A program made the position numbers and the translations under genes. 64,000 nt of DNA from positions 878,001 to 942,000 of the forward strand of contig NZ_FSRS01000001.1 in NCBI RefSeq assembly GCF_900142935.1, written 5' to 3'. Of the stretch, positions 43,658 through 51,815 are shown in pieces. Position 1 is the stretch's first letter; the number at the start of each line of letters is the position of its first letter. This DNA is from Rhodovulum sp. ES.010 (lineage in GTDB: Bacteria > Pseudomonadota > Alphaproteobacteria > Rhodobacterales > Rhodobacteraceae). Below the pieces are notes generated by a model, which saw nothing but the letters and a program-made list of their open reading frames with translations, searched no databases and was not told where the DNA came from.

Positions 43658-43813
43658 TTAGCCCAGCCACGGCGTGCCAGCGGCCGCCAGGAAGTGCGCG
43701 ACGAGCGCGATGGCGCCGAACACACGGGTGCCGTCGATGACTTGCTTGTGCACCTCTTCGGCTTCGGCGAGCGTCAGGCCGGTCGGCCAGACTTTGTCAG
43801 GATCGTCAGACAT
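43658..43813 (-). CDS. pucB: Light-harvesting 2 beta polypeptide
   Basis: A 51-residue peptide with the LH2 beta pattern: [50 protein letters not shown]. It has an N-terminal His that binds B800 and a C-terminal His (VAHFL) that ligates B850. The ATG at 43813 follows GGGGAG; the longer frame reaching 43954 covers leader sequence. First gene of pucBAC. Confidence 0.95.
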   Translation of the reverse strand: MSDDPDKVWPTGLTLAEAEEVHKQVIDGTRVFGAIALVAHFLAAAGTPWLG

Positions 43814-43942
43814 ATTGTCGTCTCCCCAATATGGTTTCGACTGCGTTGCGTGCAGAACCTGCACCTTGTCGACAACGCCGAACCGTTTGGCTGCTTCCCG
43901 TTTCCGGGTTCGCGACGCCGCCGGTTCGGCCCCGTCACTTAG

Positions 43943-43979
43943 AAACGATGTCACAAGAGTTGGACGTTGGCAATGTCAA
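43943..43979 (-). promoter_or_regulatory. Predicted pucB promoter
   Basis: On the minus strand TTGACA (43974-43979) is a perfect sigma-70 -35 element; a poor -10 (TTGTGA/TGTGAC) lies about 17-18 bp downstream. The -35 overlaps the TGT-N12-ACA site, the arrangement expected for repression by CrtJ/PpsR. The leader to pucB would be about 130 nt. Confidence 0.55.
43949..43966 (-). promoter_or_regulatory. Degenerate CrtJ/PpsR-like site (TGT-N12-ACG)
   Basis: One mismatch to TGT-N12-ACA, 8 bp from the full site at 43974-43991. Two CrtJ/PpsR sites near each other are usual in bacteriochlorophyll and puc promoters. Confidence 0.4.
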
Positions 43980-43991
43980 CGCAGCCTTACA
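43974..43991 (-). promoter_or_regulatory. CrtJ/PpsR-type operator TGT-N12-ACA
   Basis: TGT at 43974-43976 and ACA at 43989-43991 are separated by exactly 12 bp, the consensus for the aerobic repressor of photosynthesis genes. It overlaps the TTGACA of the puc promoter. The divergent repeat-protein gene starts 209 bp away and may share it. Confidence 0.65.
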
Positions 43992-44200
43992 CCCCCCCGA
44001 AATCGTGCGGCATATTGGACAGCGCTGACAGCCTGTCGCAGGCGTCGCACCCCCCGCGCCCTGCGACCGTGCGGACCATTGAAATTCGCCTGGCGGGATG
44101 GGGTAATGGTGTGCGCCGAACCGAAATTCCGCCATTCGCCTGAGGCCTCGGCCGCGCTTTGCGCCTCAGGACGATGCGGACAGCAGAACCTGGAGGAACG

Positions 44201-44548
44201 ATGAAATACATTTGGGACGACTGGCTGCCGAAGCTTGCCAGCAAGGACCGCATCACCGACGTCAACATCGACCGCGAGGCCAGCACCACCCCGTTTTCGG
44301 ACATGCTGGGCTTCGCCACGCTGACCAGCCGCACGTCCTACTCGGTGCAGTCGCACAACGCGGGCGATATCGAACTCTCGACCGCCAACCCGACGCCGCT
44401 GTCGAGCAAGATGGGCTGGGACCTGCTCAAGGATACCGGCTCGAACACCGAACTGATGACCGACAGCCCCTACCCGCTGTCCGCGCGGATGGGCTGGAAG
44501 CTTCTGTCCGACCGCAAGCATTTCGGCGTCGCCGAGAACGCCCAGTAA
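44201..44548 (+). CDS. Unknown 115-residue repeat protein, puc-linked (PucE/gamma-like?)
   Basis: A hydrophilic 115-residue protein without signal peptide or membrane helix. It contains three similar segments: TPFSDMLGFATL at 30-41, TPLSSKMGWDLL at 65-76 and YPLSARMGWKLL at 91-102, separated by polar linkers. It starts MKYIWDDWLPKLASKDRITDVNI after a good ribosome site (TGGAGGAACG). Divergent from pucB and followed by its own terminator. Rhodobacter capsulatus has a 14-kDa LH2 gamma polypeptide (PucE); this protein fits in size and position, but I could not confirm similarity, so the assignment is tentative. The repeats suggest binding to several equivalent sites, perhaps around the LH2 ring. 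Confidence 0.72.
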   Translation: MKYIWDDWLPKLASKDRITDVNIDREASTTPFSDMLGFATLTSRTSYSVQSHNAGDIELSTANPTPLSSKMGWDLLKDTGSNTELMTDSPYPLSARMGWKLLSDRKHFGVAENAQ

Positions 44549-44573
44549 ACCGCCCCCCCCGCTCGGGGCCTTG

Positions 44574-44612
44574 CCGCCCGCGCTCCCGCAAGGGGCGCGG
44601 GCGGTTCCGTTT
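44574..44612 (+). terminator. Rho-independent terminator after the puc-linked repeat protein gene
   Basis: CCGCCCGCGC at 44574-44583 and GCGCGGGCGG at 44595-44604 form a perfect 10-bp stem with an 11-base loop, followed by TTCCGTTT. Confidence 0.8.
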
Positions 44613-44714
44613 CGCGCGCCGCCGTTCCCGCCCCGCGTTGAGAAGGGGTGAACGCTGCGGCGCCAGCGCGCGGGCTCGGCCGGCATAATGGCTGCAATTG
44701 GTGCGAAAAACTGT

Positions 44715-44730
44715 GTTTCGGGACCGAAAC
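44715..44730. promoter_or_regulatory. Palindrome GTTTCGG-GA-CCGAAAC upstream of a small gene
   Basis: A perfect 7-bp inverted repeat with a 2-bp spacer, 92 bp ahead of the 41-residue ORF at 44823. Operator-like; no known consensus assigned. Confidence 0.45.
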
Positions 44731-44822
44731 CGCCCGACTCGCGCCACACTCGACAGGCCCAATTTCAAAGCGGGCCGGCCTGCAAGGGCCGCGCCGGAAA
44801 CCGCATTTGAAAGGACATTGTC

Positions 44823-44948
44823 ATGGCCGGTTCAAGCCAGACCCCGCCGCGCCCGGAGCCGCGGAAGGACGAAACGCCCGATACCGGGGCCAGGACGCCG
44901 CCCCCGCCGACCCGGAAGGTGGTCTTCAGCGACTGGGCCAGCATCTGA
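44823..44948 (+). CDS. 41-residue small protein, unknown
   Basis: An ATG preceded by AAAGGA encodes a short Pro/Arg/Thr-rich peptide (MAGSSQTPPRPEPRKDETPD at the start) ending in the more ordered KVVFSDWASI. No membrane segment or signal. It is too short for most gene callers. Support: ribosome site, an operator-like palindrome upstream, a transcription terminator ahead that isolates it from the previous gene, and a hairpin after it (at 44959-44986) shared with ndk. The proline-rich part looks disordered; the hydrophobic C-terminus may be a docking motif. Not recognised. Confidence 0.5.
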   Translation: MAGSSQTPPRPEPRKDETPDTGARTPPPPTRKVVFSDWASI

Positions 44949-44958
44949 GGACCGCACG

Positions 44959-44986
44959 AAAAAGGGCCGGCCCCGTGGACCGACCC
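44959..44986. terminator. Hairpin terminator of ndk, possibly bidirectional
   Basis: On the minus strand a 7-bp stem GGGTCGG/CCGGCCC (one G-U pair) is followed by TTTTT (44959-44963 on the plus strand). It lies 67 bp beyond the ndk stop, between ndk and the 41-residue gene. Confidence 0.7.
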
Positions 44987-45053
44987 CGAGATGTGCGGGG
45001 CGCACCGCGGCTGCGCGCCCCCGATCCGGCGACTCGGCCGGGGCGGCGGGCCG

Positions 45054-45476
45054 TCAGCCGACCAGTTCGAGCCCCGAGAAGAAATAGGCGATCTCGTCCT
45101 TGGCGGTGTCCTCGCCGTCCGAGCCGTGGACGGAGTTCTCGCCGATCGACAGCGCGAATTCCTTGCGGATGGTGCCCTCGTCGGCCTCGGCGGGGTTGGT
45201 CGCGCCCATCACCTCGCGATTCTTCGCGATCGCGTCCTCGCCTTCCAGCACCTGCACCACGATCGGACCCGAGGCCATGAACTCGCACAGCTCGTCATAG
45301 AACGGGCGCTCCTTGTGGACGGCGTAGAACACGCCGGCCTGGTCCTTGGTCAGATGGATGCGCTTCTGCGCGATGATGCGCAGGCCCGCGGCTTCGAGCT
45401 TGGCGTTGATCGCGCCGGTCAGGTTGCGCTTGGTCGCGTCGGGCTTGATGATCGAAAAGGTGCGCTGGATGGCCAT
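45054..45476 (-). CDS. ndk: Nucleoside diphosphate kinase
   Basis: A 140-residue enzyme that transfers the gamma phosphate from ATP to other (d)NDPs. It begins [20 protein letters not shown] and has the active-site His117 in ENSVHGSDG. Length and sequence are typical for the tetrameric bacterial enzyme. Start ATG at 45476. Divergent from the ABC-F gene (124 bp apart). Confidence 0.97.
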   Translation of the reverse strand: MAIQRTFSIIKPDATKRNLTGAINAKLEAAGLRIIAQKRIHLTKDQAGVFYAVHKERPFYDELCEFMASGPIVVQVLEGEDAIAKNREVMGATNPAEADEGTIRKEFALSIGENSVHGSDGEDTAKDEIAYFFSGLELVG

Positions 45477-45600
45477 TCGGGTTGTCCTCGTCTGCTGCGG
45501 CGCCGCCCCCGGCGGGCGGCGCAGGAAAAATCGCGGTCCTGCTAGCATGGGGGTCCCCCCTTGAAAAGCCGCGATTGACGGGGCGGACCGGCGCTGGCAC

Positions 45601-47457
45601 ATGCCCGGCATGCTGCGGATTTCCGACATCTCCTTCGCCATCGAGGGCCGCCCGCTGTTCGAGCGCGCCTCGGCGGTGATTCCGGGCGGCCACAAGGTGG
45701 GGCTTGTCGGGCGGAACGGCGCGGGCAAGACGACGCTGTTTCGCCTCATCCGGGGCGAGTTGGCGCTGGAATCGGGCGAGATCGCCCTTCCCCCGCGGGC
45801 CCGAATCGGCGGCGTCGCGCAAGAGGCGCCGGGCACCGGGGTCTCGCTGCTCGACACGGTGCTGGCCGCCGATACCGAGCGGGCGGGGCTGATGACCGAG
45901 GCCGAAACCGCGACCGACCCGCACCGCATCGCCGAGATCCAGACCCGGCTTGCCGATATCGACGCCTGGTCGGCCGAGGCCCGGGCCGCCGCGATCCTCA
46001 AGGGCCTCGGGTTCACCGAGGCGGAACAGGCGATGCCCTGCTCGGCGTTCTCGGGCGGCTGGCGGATGCGGGTCGCGCTGGCCGGCGTCTTGTTCGCCCG
46101 GCCCGACCTGCTGCTCCTGGACGAGCCCACCAACTATCTCGATCTCGAAGGCACGCTGTGGCTGGAATCCTACCTGGCGCGCTATCCCTATACCGTCATC
46201 CTGATCTCGCACGACCGGGGCCTGTTGAACCGGGCGGTCGGCCACATCCTGCACCTGGAGAACCGCAAGCTGACGCTTTACGCCGGCGGCTACGACGCCT
46301 TCGCGCGCGCCCGGGCCGACCAACGCGCCGTGCAGGCGGCCGAGGCGAAGAAGCAGGAGGCGCGCCGCGCGCATCTGCAAAGCTTCGTCGACCGGTTCCG
46401 CTACAAGGCGTCGAAGGCGAAACAGGCGCAGGCGCGGGTCAAGATGCTGGAGAAGATGGAGCCGATCACCGCGCCCGAGGACGCGGCGCGCACCGTCTTC
46501 AGCTTTCCCCAGCCCGACGAGCTGTCGCCGCCCATCGTGGCGATGGAGGGCGCGGCGGTGGGCTATGACGGCGCGCCGGTGCTGGCGCGACTCAGCCTGC
46601 GCATCGACCAGGACGACCGGATCGCGCTTCTGGGCCGGAACGGCGAGGGCAAATCCACCTTTTCCAAGCTGCTGGCCGGCAAGCTCGACAAGCTGTCGGG
46701 GCGGATGACCACCGCCGCCAAGCTGCGGGTGGGGTATTTCGCCCAGCACCAGGTGGACGAGTTGCACCTCGACGAAACCCCGCTCGACCATATCCGGCGC
46801 GAACGCCCCGAAGAGGCCCCGGCGAAGCTGCGCGCGCGGCTGGCCGGGTTCGGGCTGGGCGCCGACCAGGCCGAAACGCCGGTCGGGCGGCTTTCGGGCG
46901 GGCAGAAGGCGCGGCTGTCGCTGTTGCTCGCCACGCTCGACGCGCCGCATCTCTTGATTCTCGACGAGCCCACCAACCACCTCGATATCGAGAGCCGCGA
47001 GGCGCTGAGCGAGGCGCTGAACGCCTATTCGGGCGCGGTGATCCTGGTCAGCCACGACATGCACCTGCTGAGCCTCGTCGCCGACCGGCTGTGGCTGGTG
47101 AAGGACGGCCGCGTCACGCCCTATGACGACGATCTCGACGCCTATCGCCGGATGCTGCTGTCGCAAGAGACGCCCGCGCCCGCGAAACCGGCCACGCCCG
47201 CCGCGAAAAAGCCCGCGCGCGAGGCGGTCATGGCGGCGCGGGCGGAGGCGCGGAAATGCGAATCCCGGGTCGAGAAGCTCACCGAGATGCGCGAGAAGCT
47301 GCAGGCCAAGCTGGCCGACCCCGACATCTACGACGCGCGGCGCGAGGACGAACGGCTGCTGTGGCAGCGCAAGTTCGCCGAGGTCGAAGAAGCGCTGGAA
47401 CGCGCCGAGGCGCTGTGGATGACGGCGCTGGAATCGCTGGAACGGGCCGAGGGCTGA
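45601..47457 (+). CDS. ABC-F family ATPase (YheS/Uup-like)
   Basis: A soluble 618-residue protein with two ABC domains and no membrane helices, hence an ABC-F ribosome-associated translation factor. First domain: Walker [10 protein letters not shown] at 37-45, signature [12 protein letters not shown], Walker [14 protein letters not shown]. Second: [33 protein letters not shown] charged linker ([40 protein letters not shown]) fits the P-site tRNA interaction motif; the C-terminal 80 residues form a coiled coil. Closest in layout to YheS. Two ATGs (45601, 45610) are possible. Followed after 3 bp by the MarC gene. Confidence 0.92.
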   Translation: MPGMLRISDISFAIEGRPLFERASAVIPGGHKVGLVGRNGAGKTTLFRLIRGELALESGEIALPPRARIGGVAQEAPGTGVSLLDTVLAADTERAGLMTEAETATDPHRIAEIQTRLADIDAWSAEARAAAILKGLGFTEAEQAMPCSAFSGGWRMRVALAGVLFARPDLLLLDEPTNYLDLEGTLWLESYLARYPYTVILISHDRGLLNRAVGHILHLENRKLTLYAGGYDAFARARADQRAVQAAEAKKQEARRAHLQSFVDRFRYKASKAKQAQARVKMLEKMEPITAPEDAARTVFSFPQPDELSPPIVAMEGAAVGYDGAPVLARLSLRIDQDDRIALLGRNGEGKSTFSKLLAGKLDKLSGRMTTAAKLRVGYFAQHQVDELHLDETPLDHIRRERPEEAPAKLRARLAGFGLGADQAETPVGRLSGGQKARLSLLLATLDAPHLLILDEPTNHLDIESREALSEALNAYSGAVILVSHDMHLLSLVADRLWLVKDGRVTPYDDDLDAYRRMLLSQETPAPAKPATPAAKKPAREAVMAARAEARKCESRVEKLTEMREKLQAKLADPDIYDARREDERLLWQRKFAEVEEALERAEALWMTALESLERAEG

Positions 47458-47460
47458 GCG

Positions 47461-48081
47461 ATGGAGCCCACCTTCTACATCTCCGCCTTCGTCACCCTCT
47501 TCGTGGTGATCGACCCGATCGGCCTGGCGCCGCTTTTCGTGGCGCTGACCCAGGGCATGGGGCGCGCCGAGCGGCGGGCGATCGCGCTGCGCGCCGCGCT
47601 GATCGCGGTGGGGCTGCTGACGCTGTTCGGGGTGCTGGGCGAGTCGGTTCTGGCCTTCGTCGGCATCTCGATGCCCGCCTTCCGCATCGCGGGCGGAATC
47701 CTGCTGTTCCTCACCGCGCTCGAGATGCTGTTCGAGCGCCGCACCAAGCGGCGCGAGGACCAGGCGCATGACGACCGGCCCGACCCCTCGGTGTTCCCGC
47801 TGGCCACGCCGCTGATTGCCGGGCCCGGCGCCATGGCGACGATGATTCTCCTGAACGGGGCGGCCGACCGCGCCCCGCTGGCGATGCTGCTGGTGCATCT
47901 CGTGATGTTCGCGGTGGTCGCGCTGGTGCTGCTGTTGTTCCTGCTCGCGCCGCTTCTGGAACGCGCGCTGGGGCGGACCGGGATCAACGTGGTCACGCGG
48001 CTTCTGGGGATGCTGTTGGCCGCACTGTCGGTGCAGTTCGTGCTCGACGGGCTGCGCGATTTCGGCCTGGCCCCGGCCTGA
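47461..48081 (+). CDS. MarC family membrane protein
   Basis: A 206-residue integral membrane protein with six predicted helices. The MarC/YchE signature is visible: FVTLFVVIDPIGLAPLFVALTQGM at the first helix, and FPLATPLIAGPGAMATMILLN in the fourth. Family members are putative multi-drug or amino-acid related transporters with no agreed activity. Starts 3 bp after the ABC-F stop, so co-transcribed. Confidence 0.92.
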   Translation: MEPTFYISAFVTLFVVIDPIGLAPLFVALTQGMGRAERRAIALRAALIAVGLLTLFGVLGESVLAFVGISMPAFRIAGGILLFLTALEMLFERRTKRREDQAHDDRPDPSVFPLATPLIAGPGAMATMILLNGAADRAPLAMLLVHLVMFAVVALVLLLFLLAPLLERALGRTGINVVTRLLGMLLAALSVQFVLDGLRDFGLAPA

Positions 48082-48144
48082 CGCCCTTCGCGTTGGCCAG
48101 GGCGTCCCCTATATTGGACGCACGCCCAGTCCGAAAGGATCCGC

Positions 48145-48726
48145 ATGCACGGCGACGACATCGCGCAACTCATGTATCTCGGCCTGCTCGGCGCGGCCAT
48201 TGCGGGCTATTTCCTGGTGTCGAACCGCGACCGGCTGGGACAGGTCGCGCAGCAGGCGGCGATCTGGGGGCTGATCTTCATCGGCGCGATCGCCGGCGTG
48301 GGGCTGTGGTCGGACATCCGCCGGGACGTGATCCCGCGCCAGACGGTGTTTTCCGAGGAGGCGCGGGTCGAGGTGCCGCGCGCGCCGGACGGGCACTATT
48401 ACCTGACGCTGCAGATCAACGACACGCCGGTGCGCTTCGTCGTCGATACCGGCGCCACGGACGTGGTGCTGACGCGGCAGGATGCCACGCGCGTGGGGCT
48501 CGACCCCGGAGAACTGGCCTTCTTCGGCGAGGCGCGGACCGCCAACGGCGTGGTGCAGACCGCGCCGGTCCGGCTTGACGAGGTGCGGCTGGGCCCGATC
48601 GAGGACAACGGCATGCGCGCCTTCGTGAACAGCGGCGAGATGGACGATTCGCTGCTGGGCATGGCCTATCTCAACCGGTTCGAACGGATCGAGTTCGCCC
48701 GCGACCGGATGATCTTGAGCCGCTAG
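48145..48726 (+). CDS. Membrane-anchored retropepsin-like aspartic protease (clan AA, TIGR02281 type)
   Basis: A 193-residue protein with two N-terminal membrane segments (about 10-26 and 38-54) and a C-terminal retropepsin domain of about 110 residues, likely periplasmic. The active-site motif is VVDTGATDVVL with Asp101; a single-copy domain like this must dimerise to form the two-aspartate site. Other conserved features: TANGVVQTAPVRLDEVRLGPIEDNGMRAFVN and a terminal GMAYLNRFERIEF. Substrate unknown. It overlaps by 4 bp with the convergent DUF4105 gene. Confidence 0.88.
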   Translation: MHGDDIAQLMYLGLLGAAIAGYFLVSNRDRLGQVAQQAAIWGLIFIGAIAGVGLWSDIRRDVIPRQTVFSEEARVEVPRAPDGHYYLTLQINDTPVRFVVDTGATDVVLTRQDATRVGLDPGELAFFGEARTANGVVQTAPVRLDEVRLGPIEDNGMRAFVNSGEMDDSLLGMAYLNRFERIEFARDRMILSR

Positions 48727-49571
48727 CCGCCCATCAGCGCGCGCAGCCGCCGCGAGAAGGCGGCGGGGTCGCTCTGCTCATAGGCCGCGGGGATCAGCGG
48801 CGTGATATGGGCGGCCCGCTCGGCCGCGGCAAAGCCCTCGGGCGCGGCGATATAGCCTTCGCGGGCGAGGAAACTGTCGGCATAGCCCGGCAGCACCCAG
48901 GAAATGTCCCACGGCAGGCCACGCGGGCCGCCGCCGGCGTTCACGGCACGCGCGAGCACGTTGGTGCAGTTGGCCAAGAGCGTGTTGTACCAGCGCGGCT
49001 TGTCCTCGACGCGCGCGGTATCGGCCAGGACCCGGCGCAGCACCGCGCGCGCGTCTTCGGGCGGCAGGTCAAGCGGATAGAGATAGAGTTGGTCCTCGGT
49101 ATACCAGGTGGAGTTCGCGTAGGCGTCGCGCTCGGTCGACCAGACCCAGAGATATTCGTAGGCGGGCCAGAGCGCACCGCGGAGCGCCGAATAGGACTCG
49201 CCCGTTTCGCGGCGCGCCTCGACCGAGGCGACATAGGCCGCGCCGCCGGCGAATTCGAAGGCGAGCATGGTGTGGGCGATGGCGGGATTGTCGGAAAACG
49301 GCTCCATCAGGAACCACACCCGGACGAGGTCGTCCTCGTCGAGCCGGGCGGTGATCCAGTCGCGCGCGGCGGGGGTGCCGTCGGGGGCATAGGACCAGTT
49401 GCGCACATTGCCCAGCCGGACGCCGTGCGGGGTGTGCGCGACCGTGGCCACCCTTTCGTAGACCGGCGGCCAGGCGCGGTCGTGAGACGGCGCCGCCAGG
49501 CCCCAAGCGGCCGTCAGCACGGCGCCGGCGCCGAGCAGCAGCGTAAAGAGCGCGATCAGCGCGCGGCGCAT
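48723..49571 (-). CDS. DUF4105 (Lnb-type) periplasmic protein
   Basis: A 282-residue exported protein with a signal/anchor at 1-24 (RRALIALFTLLLGAGAVLTAAWG). The DUF4105 (Lnb N-terminal periplasmic) pattern shows in VRNWSYAPDGTP, HTMLAFEFAGGAAYVASVEARRETGE, and WYNTLLANCTNVLARAVN with the conserved Cys/His/Asn. Lnb is a lysophosphatidic acyl transfer enzyme for lipoprotein N-acylation in low-GC bacteria, but this DUF is used more broadly; the activity here is unknown. It follows holC by 15 bp, so it is in the pepA-holC direction but the fit with DNA replication is unclear. Confidence 0.75.
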   Translation of the reverse strand: MRRALIALFTLLLGAGAVLTAAWGLAAPSHDRAWPPVYERVATVAHTPHGVRLGNVRNWSYAPDGTPAARDWITARLDEDDLVRVWFLMEPFSDNPAIAHTMLAFEFAGGAAYVASVEARRETGESYSALRGALWPAYEYLWVWSTERDAYANSTWYTEDQLYLYPLDLPPEDARAVLRRVLADTARVEDKPRWYNTLLANCTNVLARAVNAGGGPRGLPWDISWVLPGYADSFLAREGYIAAPEGFAAAERAAHITPLIPAAYEQSDPAAFSRRLRALMGG

Positions 49572-49586
49572 CCGCTCCCCCGCGCC

Positions 49587-50045
49587 TCAGCCACCGCTTC
49601 CGGCCTTCTTCTCCCAGCGGCCCGACTCCTCGGACCAGTATTGCGCGGCCAGCCCGGCGCCGGTGAGTGCGCGCCATTGCGCGCGTGCGGCCTCGACCGC
49701 GGTTGGGTCGTTGCCGTCGAAGAGGATGCAGGTGCGTTCCATCGCGCGGGCCTCGTCCGGCGCGACCGGCGCGCCGTCCACCGCCATTAGGCAGGCGGGG
49801 TCGTTCGGGGCGTCGCCCGCGTCGGTCAGCAGCACCGGCTGGTCGGCGTCGAACGGGCCACCCGCGCGGCCGTGCGGCAGGAAGCCCTCGCCCAGCCACA
49901 GCCGGTCGTCCAGCCAGTCGAGCCGGCGGGGATCGGTGCCACGCACCGCCACGCGCCAGCCCTGCGCCAGCGCCTTGTCCAGCAGCGCCGGCAGCGTCGC
50001 CTCGAGCGGGCGGCGGGTGAGGTGGTAGAACAGCACGGCTCCCAT
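49587..50045 (-). CDS. holC: DNA polymerase III chi subunit
   Basis: A 152-residue replication protein (HolC) that links the clamp loader to SSB. Features: VLFYHLTRRPLEATLPALLDKALAQGWRVAVRGTDPRRLDWLDDRLW at the start and the LLTDAG / ERTCILFDGND segment in the middle, plus the C-terminal RAQWRALTGAGLAAQYWSEE. It is 168 bp downstream of pepA with a dispersed repeat between them, a conserved arrangement in Alphaproteobacteria. Confidence 0.92.
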   Translation of the reverse strand: MGAVLFYHLTRRPLEATLPALLDKALAQGWRVAVRGTDPRRLDWLDDRLWLGEGFLPHGRAGGPFDADQPVLLTDAGDAPNDPACLMAVDGAPVAPDEARAMERTCILFDGNDPTAVEAARAQWRALTGAGLAAQYWSEESGRWEKKAGSGG

Positions 50046-50148
50046 CGGGCGGCTCCGTCAGCGGATCGGCGCGGGCAGTTGACCCCGGGGCGCACCGCCG
50101 CGCAAGGGCTCGGCGGCCGGTTTCGCCGCGGCTGACGCCCCGGCGACC

Positions 50149-50205
50149 CGCCGGGGGGGCCCTGCCCCCCGGACCCCCCGGAGTATTGGCCCCAAGAAGA
50201 AACCC
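50149..50205 (-). repeat. Dispersed intergenic repeat, single copy
   Basis: Contains ccgggggggccctgcccccc at 50151-50170 (a G/C stem), then ccggagtattggccccaaga, with the same core as at 11551 and 31602. It lies between the pepA stop and the holC start. Confidence 0.7.
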
Positions 50206-50213
50206 GCGGCCTG

Positions 50214-51683
50214 TCAGCCCTCGAACCGGTCGGCCACCAGCCGGTCCAGCGCCAGCACGCCCCAGCCGGTCGCGCCCTTGGGCGCGAGCGGGGTCTCTTC
50301 GGGCGGACGGGCGACGCCGGCGATGTCGAGATGGATCCAGGGGCAGCCCTCCTTCACGAAGCGCTGCAGGAACTGCGCCGCGGTGATCGATCCGCCGGGG
50401 CGGCCGCCCACGTTCTTCATGTCGGCAATGGGCGATTTCAGCTGCCGGTCATAGGCCTCGCCCAGCGGCATGCGCCAGGCGCCCTCGCCCTCGGCCGCCG
50501 CGGCCTTCATGAAATCGGCGCAGAACCGGTCGTCGTTCGAGAAGACGCCCGCGTTCTGGTGGCCGAGCCCGATGATGATCGCGCCGGTCAGGGTGGCGAG
50601 GTCGACCATTGCGGCGGGTTCGTACTTTTCCTGCGCGTACCAGAGCACGTCGGCCAGCACCAGCCGGCCCTCGGCGTCGGTGTTGATGACCTCGACGGTG
50701 TCGCCCTTCATCGTCTTGACGATGTCGCCGGGACGCTGGGCGCGGCCGTCGGGCATGTTCTCGACCAGGCCCACGAGACCGACGACATTCGCCTTCGCCT
50801 TCCTGAGCGCGAGCGTGCGCATCACGCCGGCGACGACGCCCGCGCCGCCCATGTCCATGGTCATGTCTTCCATGCCTTGCGCGGGCTTGATCGAGATGCC
50901 GCCGGTGTCGAACACCACGCCCTTGCCGACCAGCGCCAGCGGCGCGTCGTCCTTCTTGCCCCCCATCCAGCGCATCACCACGACCTTGGACGGGCTCTCG
51001 GAGCCGCGGCCCACGGCCAGGAGCGTGCGCATCCCGAGCTTCTCCAGCTCGTCCTCCTCGAGGATCTCGACATCGAGGCCAAGCTCCTGCATCGCCGCGA
51101 GGCGGGCGGCGAAATCGTCGGTGGTCAGCACGTTGGCGGGCTCGTTCACCAGGTCACGGGTGAAGAACACGCCCTCGGCGCGGGCAGCCATCGGCCCGGC
51201 CTCGGCGGCGACCTGCTCGGGTTTGGAGACCATCACCCGGACCTGGCCGGGCAGGGTCGGTTCGCCGCCCTTGTAGGCGCGGAACTCGTAGGCGCGCAGC
51301 GCGAGGCCGAAGGCGATGTCGGCGGCGCGCGGATTCGCGCCCGCCAGCGCCAGGATGTCGGCGCCCCCCTGTGCCCGGGCCAGCGCCGCGCCGGCCTTGC
51401 GCGCCTCTTCCATCGTCGGGCGACGGTCGAGGCGGACAACGTCGACCGACGCGGCCGCCACGTTCGCGGGCCAGGACAGCGGCGTCATGTCGCCCGGCTT
51501 CAGCTTGGCGAAGGCGTCGCTCTCGACGAAGCGCGCAAGCGCGCCCTTGAGCAGCCGGTTGACGCGCCGCGCCCCGGGATCGAGCTTGCCGTCGGCCCCC
51601 ACGAAGACCGCCACCCGCCCCGTGGCGGAGGCGATCGCGTCGAGGTCGGTTTCGGCAAAGGTGATCGCGACGGGCGTCGTCAT
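50214..51683 (-). CDS. pepA: Leucyl aminopeptidase
   Basis: A 489-residue M17 metallo-aminopeptidase, usually hexameric with two metal ions per subunit. The signature NTDAEGRLVLAD and metal-binding VGKGVVFDTGGISIKPAQGMEDMTMDMGGAG are present. N-terminal macro-like domain at about 1-170. In E. coli the homologue PepA is also a DNA-binding accessory factor. Start at 51683; divergent from lptF (132 bp between starts), a conserved arrangement in this group. Confidence 0.96.
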   Translation of the reverse strand: MTTPVAITFAETDLDAIASATGRVAVFVGADGKLDPGARRVNRLLKGALARFVESDAFAKLKPGDMTPLSWPANVAAASVDVVRLDRRPTMEEARKAGAALARAQGGADILALAGANPRAADIAFGLALRAYEFRAYKGGEPTLPGQVRVMVSKPEQVAAEAGPMAARAEGVFFTRDLVNEPANVLTTDDFAARLAAMQELGLDVEILEEDELEKLGMRTLLAVGRGSESPSKVVVMRWMGGKKDDAPLALVGKGVVFDTGGISIKPAQGMEDMTMDMGGAGVVAGVMRTLALRKAKANVVGLVGLVENMPDGRAQRPGDIVKTMKGDTVEVINTDAEGRLVLADVLWYAQEKYEPAAMVDLATLTGAIIIGLGHQNAGVFSNDDRFCADFMKAAAAEGEGAWRMPLGEAYDRQLKSPIADMKNVGGRPGGSITAAQFLQRFVKEGCPWIHLDIAGVARPPEETPLAPKGATGWGVLALDRLVADRFEG

Positions 51684-51815
51684 GTCTGTCTCCCGGAATT
51701 TCGTTGGTCTGGCCCCTACCTAGTCCCCCGCCGCCCCCTTGACCAGATAGCAGTTTTCCCGCCATGCCGATTGGTCTAGGGTCCCGCGCGACCGCTGGCC
51801 GTCCTGGGGGGACAT

